10,257 nt of DNA from Chloroflexota bacterium (GTDB lineage Bacteria > Chloroflexota > Limnocylindria > Limnocylindrales > CSP1-4), in NCBI GenBank assembly GCA_016200675.1, contig JACQEH010000190.1, forward strand, positions 1 to 10,257. The letters are read 5' to 3'. Positions 1-5,280 of this stretch are shown here, one piece after another. Made by a program: the position numbers and the translations under genes. How positions within the stretch are numbered: position 1 is the stretch's first letter; each line of letters opens with the position of its first letter. The notes beneath the pieces were generated by a model, which was not told where the DNA came from, ran no database searches, and saw only the letters and a list, made by a program, of their open reading frames with translations.

Positions 1-249
1 CCGCGCCCGATCCTCGGTCACGATCTCGGTGACGAGGGCGGCCAGCGTCGGCATCGCGTCGAGGGTGAAGGTGATCCCGTTGGCAGCCAGCTCGTCGGCG
101 CCCCACTCGCGGAAGAGGCCGCGGCCCGCCACGCCGCACATCTCGTCGTAGAGCTCGGGCCAGCCCACCTTCCGGCGCTGGTAGCAGAACCTGACGAACT
201 CAATGGCTTCCGCCGAGAGCGCGCGGGCTGGCGCTGGGCGCGCGACCAT
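1..249 (-). CDS. Unrecognised small protein, N-terminal 83 residues (runs off the left edge)
   Basis: Reading leftwards from an ATG at 249, the frame is open to the window edge, giving 83 residues with no stop. It starts MVARPAPARALSAEAIEFVRF and goes on through a basic patch (CYQRRKVGWPELYDEM) to a Gly-rich turn and an acidic Leu/Ala-rich helix (LDAMPTLAALVTEIVTED). The ATG is backed by a strong purine-rich ribosome site (255-265). The composition is that of a folded, mostly helical soluble protein: aromatic and acidic residues are spread evenly, unlike the Arg/Pro/Ser-rich shadow frames. There is no signal peptide or membrane segment in the visible part. I do not recognise the family and assign no function. 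It follows dgcA on the same strand, but about 260 non-coding bases separate them, so it is probably its own transcription unit. Confidence 0.7.
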   Translation of the reverse strand, partial: MVARPAPARALSAEAIEFVRFCYQRRKVGWPELYDEMCGVAGRGLFREWGADELAANGITFTLDAMPTLAALVTEIVTEDRAR

Positions 250-254
250 CGATA

Positions 255-265
255 CCTCTCCTCCT
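255..265 (-). promoter_or_regulatory. Strong ribosome binding site for the left-edge gene
   Basis: On the minus strand the bases before the ATG at 249 read AGGAGGAGAGG. This is two overlapping Shine-Dalgarno-like cores ending 5 bases before the start codon. It is the best ribosome site in the window and decides the start of the left-edge gene. Confidence 0.7.
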
Positions 266-415
266 GGTTCGAACGGCATGACGGGCTGGCGCGAGCACGG
301 CGAGATGGACCGTGACCCGCGGCCGGACTGGGACTGGGGTGTCGGCGGACCCTCCTCCGTGGCTCGCAGCCGACATCCGAATGGTACGTCCGGAGCGGCC
401 TCCCGAGGAAGGGGG

Positions 416-449
416 CTTCTCCACCTTTTCGTCCACCAACTTATCCACA
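416..449. repeat. Three DnaA-box-like units at 12-base spacing
   Basis: On the plus strand the units CTTCTCCACC (416-425), TTCGTCCACC (428-437) and TTATCCACA (441-449) share a TCCAC core at 420, 432 and 444, exactly 12 bases apart. The third is a perfect match to the classical DnaA box; the other two are degenerate. The array is in non-coding DNA upstream of the left-edge gene. It could be a DnaA-responsive operator, another tandem-site regulator's operator, or chance. There is no dnaA, dnaN or AT-rich unwinding element, so I do not call an origin. Confidence 0.4.
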
Positions 450-483
450 GGCCCGGGGCCGGGGTCGGCAGACGCCTTGGACG

Positions 484-499
484 GGCGCCGGGAGGCGCC
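484..499 (-). terminator. Possible weak terminator after dgcA
   Basis: Two GGCGCC hexamers (484-489 and 494-499) can pair across a 4-base loop, starting 12 bases beyond the dgcA stop. There is no T-run on either side, so this is a GC hairpin that may only slow polymerase or stabilise the 3' end. In DNA this rich in GC it may also be chance. Confidence 0.25.
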
Positions 500-510
500 G
501 CGGGCGGGCC

Positions 511-1560
511 TCACAACGTCCGGCGGGAGACCCCCAGGCCGGGCCGGTCGCCCAGCTGCCAGCGATGATCAGGCCCGAGCTCCAGGCCCTCGAAGGGATC
601 GTCCGCCAGGAGGAGGCAGCCGTCCAGATCGGCCCAGTCGACGAGCGAGGCACAGGCCGCCGAGGCGGCGATCACCACCGACGTCTCCTCCATGCAGCCG
701 AGGAAGGTCAGGAAGCCCAGCTGCCGGGCGCGGGCGAGCATGCGAGCGGCCGGCCCGGGTCCGCCGACCTTGGCCAGCTTCACGTTGACCCCGGCGACGA
801 CGCCGACGAGGCCCTCGAGGTCCTCGTCCGTAACGCATGACTCGTCGGCCACGATCGGTAGGTCGGACCGGTCCTGGAGGTCCGCGAGCCAGTCGAGGCG
901 GCGGGCCGGGAAGGGCTGCTCGACGAGCTCCACGCCGAGGGCGACGAGGTCCGGCAGCAGCTCGACCGCGACCTCGGGCGTCCAGCCGGTGTTGGCGTCG
1001 ACGCGGATCGGACCGTCGTAGACCTCGCGGACCGCGCGGAGGGTGGCCACATCCGCCGGTCCGCCGCACTTGATCTTGAGAGCCGGGAAGTGGGCGGCGC
1101 GCTTCGCCCGTTCGGCAACGATCGCCGGCTCGTCGAGGCCCAGCGTGAAGTCGGTGGGCCGGATCTCGGGCGAGAGGCCCAGGAGGTCCCAGACGGGGCG
1201 CCCCGTGACCTTGCCGACGAGGTCGTGGAGGGCGCTGTCGATCGCGCACTTGGCCCCGCCATTCCAACGGATCGCCCGGTCCATCGCATCGCCGGCGGCG
1301 CGGAGACCCTCGGGCGACGGGTCGGGCTCGCCGATTGCCTCGAGGAGGAGCGGGTAGACCGCGGCCATCGTCTCCGGCGTGTCGCCGTAGTAGCGGTCCG
1401 GGTAGCCCTCGCCGAGCCCGACGAGGTCCGGGAACCGGTCGTCCCCGAGCTCCACGACGACCGTCGTCACGAAGCGCCCTGCGCCGTGCTCCGAGCGGGC
1501 GATCCTGAACGGCTCGCGGAGGCGCAGCTGGAGCGTCTCGTGGCGGATCCGGAGGGTCAA
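511..1560 (-). CDS. dgcA: Enolase-superfamily epimerase, likely N-acetyl-D-glutamate racemase (DgcA) / dipeptide epimerase
   Basis: A 349-residue cytoplasmic enzyme of the mandelate racemase/muconate lactonising group. The N-terminal capping domain opens with LRLREPFRIAR, the substrate-loop pattern of L-Ala-D/L-Glu epimerases. The barrel shows the full catalytic set: KIK (Lys162, Lys164), metal ligands Asp188 (DANTGW), Glu214 (EQPF) and Asp239 (ADES), and the opposing Lys261 (NVKLAKVGG), plus a GCMEET strand near the end. Lys164 and Lys261 are the expected acid/base pair for alpha-carbon racemisation. The TTG start at 1560 overlaps the dgcN stop as TTGA; it gives the family's usual length, and no ATG or GTG fits. 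There is no clear ribosome site, so translation is probably coupled to dgcN. Next to a DUF1611 gene, the likely reaction is N-acetyl-D-glutamate to N-acetyl-L-glutamate. The traditional alternative is epimerisation of murein-derived L-Ala-D-Glu. Confidence 0.85.
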   Translation of the reverse strand: MTLRIRHETLQLRLREPFRIARSEHGAGRFVTTVVVELGDDRFPDLVGLGEGYPDRYYGDTPETMAAVYPLLLEAIGEPDPSPEGLRAAGDAMDRAIRWNGGAKCAIDSALHDLVGKVTGRPVWDLLGLSPEIRPTDFTLGLDEPAIVAERAKRAAHFPALKIKCGGPADVATLRAVREVYDGPIRVDANTGWTPEVAVELLPDLVALGVELVEQPFPARRLDWLADLQDRSDLPIVADESCVTDEDLEGLVGVVAGVNVKLAKVGGPGPAARMLARARQLGFLTFLGCMEETSVVIAASAACASLVDWADLDGCLLLADDPFEGLELGPDHRWQLGDRPGLGVSRRTL

Positions 1561-2666
1561 CCGCTGCCCCGCGCGTCGTTCTCGCGGACCCAGGGCAGGC
1601 CGTCGACGGCGGCGTGGATGGCCGCCCACAGGCCGTCGGCGCCGAAGCGGACCGGGTCCGCGACGGGCAGCCCTGTCTCGGCCGCGATCTCCCCGATCAC
1701 GCGCCGGGCGTCGGCCTCGTCGGGGTAGAGCGAGGTGTTGAGGGCGATCGCGACCACCTTCGCGGGGGCGATCATGCCGGCCACCTCCTCGTGGAGGGCG
1801 ATGAAGGGCTTGAGCCGGGCGATCGGGAACGAGACATCCGGCAGGTGGTCGAAGTCGTGGGCCGCCATGCCCGGCTTGTGGACCATGACCATGGCCTGGG
1901 GCGTCGCGCCGTGGATCAGCCCGAGGGTCACCGACGAGTAGGCAGGGTGGTCGAGCGAGCCCTGGCCCTCCACGATGATCCACCGACCTCGCGACTCGGC
2001 CTCGCCCACCATCCACTCGACGGTGCCCTGGACGAAGTCACTGATCACCCGGTCGACGGCCACGCCCCAGCCGTCGATCATCATCCCCGTCTGGCCCGTC
2101 GGCACGAAGACGGCGGCGTCGTCGGCCTTCAGGGCCGCCTTCCGCAGCTCGAGCGCGACCGACATCTTGCCGATCGCGCAGTCGGTGCCGACCGTCAGGA
2201 TCACCCGAGAGCCCGGCGCGTGACGGCGCCCGACGGCGGTCTCCTTGCGCTCGGGTGGCCGCCGGAAGTCGACGATCGTGGAACCCGACGCCGCCGCGGC
2301 CGCCGCGAACTCGGGATCGTCGCCGAGGAAGGTGTGGAGCCCGGAATGGACGTCGAGGCCGGCCCGGAGGGCCTCGAGGATCGTCGCCCGCCAGTCGTCG
2401 GGCAGCTTGCCGCCGGTCGGGGCGATGCCGATCAGGAGGGTGTCGGGACGGACGGCCATCGACATGGCCTCGGCCAGGCTGGCCACGATCGGGATGTCCC
2501 GGTCGGGCAGGATCGAGGACACGTTCTGGCCCGCCCTGGTCGAATCGATGACCGCCACGACGTGGTCGGGCCCGTAGCGGATGACGCCGACGGCGGTCTT
2601 GCCGTGATGGAAGCCGAAGTTGCCCTCGGCGAGGATCGCGAGGCGTCGAGGCGTGGCTGCGGTCAT
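1557..2666 (-). CDS. dgcN: DUF1611 family protein, likely D-glutamate N-acetyltransferase (DgcN)
   Basis: A 369-residue soluble protein that matches DUF1611 throughout its length. It has an N-terminal Rossmann-like domain (NFGFHHGKTAVGVIRY near 16-31; the TLLIGIAPTGGKLP strand-turn near 76-89) and a C-terminal P-loop-like domain with GTDCAIGKMS at 160-169, VPTGQTG at 188-194 and VEGQGSLDHPAYS at 232-244. The family was long annotated as a putative ATPase. Members paired with an epimerase have been characterised as DgcN, which N-acetylates D-glutamate so that DgcA can racemise it. The stop overlaps the dgcA start by 4 bases, so the two are one operon. The ATG at 2666 has no Shine-Dalgarno sequence, but a TACACT box sits 8 bases upstream, suggesting a leaderless mRNA. 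The family call is firm; the DgcN role rests on the pairing. Neither argJ nor a dgc-type regulator is visible in the window. Confidence 0.85.
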   Translation of the reverse strand: MTAATPRRLAILAEGNFGFHHGKTAVGVIRYGPDHVVAVIDSTRAGQNVSSILPDRDIPIVASLAEAMSMAVRPDTLLIGIAPTGGKLPDDWRATILEALRAGLDVHSGLHTFLGDDPEFAAAAAASGSTIVDFRRPPERKETAVGRRHAPGSRVILTVGTDCAIGKMSVALELRKAALKADDAAVFVPTGQTGMMIDGWGVAVDRVISDFVQGTVEWMVGEAESRGRWIIVEGQGSLDHPAYSSVTLGLIHGATPQAMVMVHKPGMAAHDFDHLPDVSFPIARLKPFIALHEEVAGMIAPAKVVAIALNTSLYPDEADARRVIGEIAAETGLPVADPVRFGADGLWAAIHAAVDGLPWVRENDARGSG

Positions 2667-2674
2667 GGTCCGGC

Positions 2675-2680
2675 AGTGTA
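2675..2680 (-). promoter_or_regulatory. Candidate -10 box giving a leaderless dgcN transcript
   Basis: On the minus strand TACACT (TANNNT pattern) lies 8 bases before the dgcN ATG, so a normal start point would fall at or within a base or two of the ATG. No -35 hexamer is recognisable at 17-18 bases, and there is no ribosome site between box and ATG. Only 26 bases separate the upstream hairpin from the ATG, too little for a conventional promoter with leader. Confidence 0.4.
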
Positions 2681-2692
2681 CGGGAACGGGAA

Positions 2693-2715
2693 ACGCCCCC
2701 GACGAGCGGGGGCGT
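2693..2715 (-). terminator. Intrinsic-type terminator after tRNA-Glu
   Basis: A perfect 8-base-pair stem (ACGCCCCC at 2693-2700 with GGGGGCGT at 2708-2715) closes a 7-base loop. Read on the minus strand it begins 15 bases past the tRNA CCA end and is followed by TTTCCC, a short U-tract. It probably ends the tRNA transcript and insulates dgcN; partial read-through into dgcN remains possible. Confidence 0.6.
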
Positions 2716-2730
2716 CAGGGCTGCCGGATG

Positions 2731-2807
2731 TGGTACCGCATATCGGATTCGAACCGATGATCTCCGCCTTGAGAGGGCGGTGTCCTGGGCCTCTAGACGA
2801 ATGCGGC
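2731..2807 (-). tRNA. tRNA-Glu (anticodon CTC), CCA encoded
   Basis: A complete 77-base cloverleaf. The acceptor stem pairs 2801-2807 with 2735-2741 (7 pairs; the first is G-U). The D-arm is of the TCGTCTAGAGGCCCAGGAC type usual for glutamate tRNAs. The anticodon stem CCGCC/GGCGG (2776-2780, 2764-2768) holds loop CTCTCAA with anticodon CTC at 2771-2773. The variable loop is 5 bases. The T-arm ATCGG/CCGAT holds TTCGAAT. The discriminator is A (2734) and CCA is genomically encoded (2731-2733). It decodes GAG, which the strong G/C third-position preference here makes a heavily used glutamate codon. It is downstream of the damaged hydrolase gene, probably with its own promoter, and is followed by a hairpin terminator. 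Confidence 0.97.
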
Positions 2808-2814
2808 ACGGACG

Positions 2815-2830
2815 CGCGGATCGGTCCGCG
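2815..2830. other. Short inverted repeat in the tRNA 5' flank
   Basis: CGCGGA (2815-2820) and TCCGCG (2825-2830) form a 6-pair stem with a 4-base loop, 7 bases outside the mature tRNA 5' end. It may be a hairpin in the precursor leader cut off by RNase P, or a T-less stop for the hydrolase transcript. It is short enough to be chance in this GC content. Confidence 0.3.
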
Positions 2831-2839
2831 AGACGGCGG

Positions 2840-2845
2840 ATGATA
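2840..2845 (-). promoter_or_regulatory. Candidate -10 box of the tRNA-Glu promoter
   Basis: On the minus strand TATCAT (TANNNT) lies 32 bases before the mature tRNA 5' end, placing the start point near 2833 and giving a leader of about 25 bases. No good -35 hexamer is present; a CTGACG sits about 21 bases upstream, which is too far. The box is in the least GC-rich patch of this gap. Confidence 0.35.
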
Positions 2846-2868
2846 CCAAACGGGGCCGCGACCAGCCG

Positions 2869-3746
2869 TCAGAGGCGATTTGCCTCGAGGAAGGCCCGGA
2901 TCGCGTCGGCGACCTGCCCGTAGCTCTGCTCCCCGAGGACCAGGCCGTAGTGGGAGTGGGCCCCGAACGGCTCGTAGGGTGCCTCCAGCCACTCGGCGAG
3001 GCGCTCCGCGAACTCGACCGGCACCTGGCGGTCGAGCCCGGCCCCGATGACGAGCCGGGGAACGCCCTCCAGGGCCGCCCGGTCGATGCGGATGCCGCGA
3101 CGCATGGCCCGTCGCGCCCGACCGGATTCGTGGGGCTTCTGGCCCATGAGGTGCTGGATCCGGAGGATGTCGGCGATCGTCAGGTCGCGATGGTCCCGCT
3201 GGAGCCGTTCCGGCAGCGTCTCCCAGCCGATGAGCGACTTGCCGAAGAGCTCGGGGATCTCGCGAAGCTCGTGCTGGTGGGCCGGCAGGCGAAGGTCGCC
3301 CGGGACCTCCGACGCCACGAGGACCGGCCGGCCAGGGGCTGGCGCTCGGCGGCTTTCAGCGCCAGCAGGCCGCCCATGCCGTGGCCGACGACGACGACGC
3401 CCGGCCCGATACGCCGCATCACGGCCGCGACGTCGTCGACGAAGAGCTCGAAGGAGAGCTCGGCGGGATCCGCCGTCTGGCTCCAGTGGTGGTTGCGGAG
3501 GTTGAGGGCGTGGCCCTCCCAGCCGCGCCCCGCGAAGTAGGCGAGGTAACGCTCCCAGACCCAGGAGCCGCCGAGCTCGCCGTGGACGAAGAGGAGCGGC
3601 TTGCGGCGGGAACGGCGCTCGGGCAGCCAGGACTCGACGTAGACGCCCCGATCGGCGAGCTCGATCTCGTCCTTCCGGATGGGGCGGCCGCTGATCGGTG
3701 CGACCTGCGAGCGGGCGAGGAGGTCGTCGGGCGTCGTGTCGGGCAT
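2869..3746 (-). pseudogene. Alpha/beta hydrolase, frameshifted and lacking the nucleophile serine
   Basis: Two frames together make one alpha/beta-hydrolase of about 292 residues. The first runs from the ATG at 3746 through the oxyanion-hole strand LLFVHGELGG (51-60) and the nucleophile-elbow region to about 3327. The second continues from there as PVLVASEVPGD, through a helical lid, the acid-residue strand VPRLVIGAGLD (Asp about 239) and the His-bearing turn HSHYGLV (His about 264/266), to the stop at 2869. Joining them needs one extra base in the CCGGCCGGCC tract at about 3324-3333, so a single base has been lost there or missed in sequencing. Separately, the elbow reads GHGMGG, with Gly123 where the nucleophile Ser should be; GGC is one base from AGC. 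The ATG has GGAAGG six bases upstream and follows the DUF1015 stop; a TTG at 3752 overlapping that stop is the alternative. The substrate cannot be inferred. Confidence 0.75.
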
Positions 3747-3748
3747 GC

Positions 3749-5074
3749 TCAACCTTCCAGGAGGTTCAGGACGAGGCCGGTGATGGCCTTGGGGTGGATG
3801 TAGGTGCTCTTCTGGGGCATGACGTCGCCCTCCGCGGCGACCGCGATGATCTCGCGCGCGGGCGTGGCGTCGAGAAGGAAGGCGGCGTCGGCGCCGTCGA
3901 TCCCGGCGTCGACCATGGCGATGGCCGCCGCCGCATCCTTCGTATACGTCAACCGTTCGCCCGCCGCAACCGCCGCCGCATCAAGGCCCGCGCAGGCCTC
4001 GAGGGCGGCGCCGAGGACCGACACGTCAAGGCGGCGAACGGCCGGGCCACCGGGCGGCAGCCAGCCCTCGATCGCCGCTCGGCGGGCACGCAGGACCGCC
4101 CCGCCGGCGCGGGTCCACAGCCCGAAGCGGCCCTCCCCGCCGGGGGTCGCGCGGGGCTTGGGACCGAAGGTCGCGACGAGCTCGCCGCGAGCAACGTCGG
4201 CCCGGATGTCGAAGAAACCGGCGAGCTCCCGTCGCAGGCGGTCCACGCCGTCGTCGCCGAGCGCTCGCAGGACACGATGGGTCGGCAGGACGAGGATCGG
4301 GCCGGCGACGGGCTCCAGGAGGAGCATCAGCACGAAGTCGGATCCGGCCAGGTCTGCTTCCGGATCGGCCGGGCCGGCACGCCGCTCGGCCTGGAAGCGG
4401 AGGGCCGTCTCGTAGCGATGATGCCCATCGGCGATCGTCAGCGGGACGCGAGAGGCGGCATCGGCCAGGGCCTCGGCCCGGCCGTCGGTCCCGGCGACGA
4501 GGACCCAGAGGCGGTGGAGGTCCCCGGCATCGTCCCTTGCCTCGACCGTCGGCGGCCCGCCGGCGACGGCCTCGAGGATGGAGGCGACACGGCCGGACGG
4601 ATCCTCGTACATGGCGACGACGGGACTGGTGTTCACGTTGGTCGCCCGGAGGAGGCGATAGCGATCCTCACGCGGTCCCGGCAGCGTCCGCTCGTGGGCC
4701 CGGATGCCCGAGCCGAACGGCTCCAGCCCGACGCGGGCGAAGAAGCCCCGGCGGACGAGCGCGGCTCCACCCCCCGAGACGGCAAACTCCTGCTCGTAGG
4801 CGTAGATCGCCGGGCGCGGGTCCTGCCGGACAGCCCCCTCCCCCCGCCACGCACCCAGCTGCCGCGCCGCCCGGCGGTAGCGGTCGTCGGGATCCGGCTC
4901 TCCCGCCTCCGGAGCAGGGAAGTCGAGCCGCACGACGTTCCGAGGGTCCCTGGCGAGGAGCCGTCGTCGCTCGTCGTCCGAGATCACGTCGTAGGGCGGG
5001 GCGATGACGCGACCGACGTCGCCGACCACCTCGGGGGCGTAGCGGAGCGCGCGAAAGGGTCGGATGACGGGCAC
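3749..5074 (-). CDS. DUF1015 family protein
   Basis: A 441-residue cytoplasmic protein spanning the whole DUF1015 family. The N-terminus has VPVIRPFRALRY followed by RVIAPPYDVIS (22-32). The middle carries NVNTSPVVAMY (147-156) and the hallmark IADGHHRYETA (214-224). LPTHRVLRAL lies at 263-272, and the C-terminus ends with VMPQKSTYIHPK and a GLVLNLL tail. The biochemical function of the family is not established; conserved His/Asp/Arg clusters suggest an enzyme. I start it at GTG 5074, where homology begins (VPVIRPF), with GAGG five bases upstream. An in-frame GTG at 5161 would add 29 residues rich in Arg and without family resemblance, but a -10-like box sits at leaderless distance from it, so it cannot be excluded. 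The hydrolase gene follows within 2 bases, so both are probably one transcript. Confidence 0.85.
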   Translation of the reverse strand: MPVIRPFRALRYAPEVVGDVGRVIAPPYDVISDDERRRLLARDPRNVVRLDFPAPEAGEPDPDDRYRRAARQLGAWRGEGAVRQDPRPAIYAYEQEFAVSGGGAALVRRGFFARVGLEPFGSGIRAHERTLPGPREDRYRLLRATNVNTSPVVAMYEDPSGRVASILEAVAGGPPTVEARDDAGDLHRLWVLVAGTDGRAEALADAASRVPLTIADGHHRYETALRFQAERRAGPADPEADLAGSDFVLMLLLEPVAGPILVLPTHRVLRALGDDGVDRLRRELAGFFDIRADVARGELVATFGPKPRATPGGEGRFGLWTRAGGAVLRARRAAIEGWLPPGGPAVRRLDVSVLGAALEACAGLDAAAVAAGERLTYTKDAAAAIAMVDAGIDGADAAFLLDATPAREIIAVAAEGDVMPQKSTYIHPKAITGLVLNLLEG

Positions 5075-5280
5075 GAAGACCTCGAACTCGGACCGGCACG
5101 GGCGCCGGGCGCGCCGCCACCTTTCGGAGAATCCACGGGGGACCGCATCGGGCGCTGGCACCCGGATCGTACGATAGCCCCGGCCGGGCCGCGATCGGCC
5201 TCGATTTCGGGCGACGGCGCAACTTTTGCCCGGACCCCCGCGTCGATGGAGCGACCGTCAGCAGGACAGCAGGAGTCGCC
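5075..5280. other. Divergent promoter region with palindrome
   Basis: This gap separates the minus-strand DUF1015 gene from the plus-strand exporter operon and should hold promoters for both. A perfect 10-base palindrome, ATCGTACGAT at 5166-5175, offers a TACGAT box on each strand, and an overlapping minus-strand TATCGT at 5176-5171. No -35 hexamer near consensus is visible in either direction. The palindrome could equally be a small operator. The plus-strand operon would then have a leader of about 100 bases, in which I see no riboswitch-like structure. Confidence 0.35.
5271..5275 (+). promoter_or_regulatory. Ribosome binding site deciding the GTG start at 5281
   Basis: AGGAG ends 5 bases before the GTG at 5281. 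This supports that codon, and hence the signal peptide it creates, as the true start of the first operon gene. Confidence 0.65.

Larger units (their letters stand above)
250..510. other. Non-coding stretch between dgcA and the left-edge gene
   Basis: No convincing gene lies here. One minus-strand frame of 104 codons opens with a GTGA overlap on the dgcA stop, but its product is Pro/Arg/Ser/Ala-rich without fold-like pattern and it runs into the left-edge gene out of frame. The stretch holds a short GC hairpin just after dgcA (484-499), a 12-base-periodic DnaA-box-like array (416-449), and a weak minus-strand -10-like TACCAT at 386-381 with a poor -35. It is the likely promoter region of the left-edge gene. 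Confidence 0.55.

Noticed and set aside
416..449. Replication origin
   Set aside because: Only one perfect DnaA box, no AT-rich unwinding element, and no dnaA, dnaN, gidA or parAB genes nearby.
200..514. A 104-codon minus-strand frame whose GTG overlaps the dgcA stop
   Set aside because: The GTGA overlap resembles the real gene junctions here, but the product is low-complexity Pro/Arg/Ser/Ala and it overlaps the left-edge gene and its strong ribosome site out of frame.
1561..2016. Upstream extension of the epimerase frame to 501 codons
   Set aside because: Residues before TTG 1560 are antisense-like filler inside dgcN coding sequence; enolase-family homology starts right after 1560 and the resulting 349 residues match the family length.
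2731..2807. tRNA-Glu as an integration (att) site
   Set aside because: No integrase gene and no repeat of the tRNA 3' end seen elsewhere in the window.
1614..2843. A 409-codon plus-strand open frame over dgcN and the tRNA
   Set aside because: It runs through a complete tRNA and opposite the motif-rich dgcN; its product is His/Asp/Gly/Arg-rich with no recognisable domain.
3316..3340. Programmed frameshift in the hydrolase gene
   Set aside because: No slippery heptamer or downstream structure is evident, and the nucleophile Ser is also missing; base loss or sequencing error in the CCGGCCGGCC tract is simpler.
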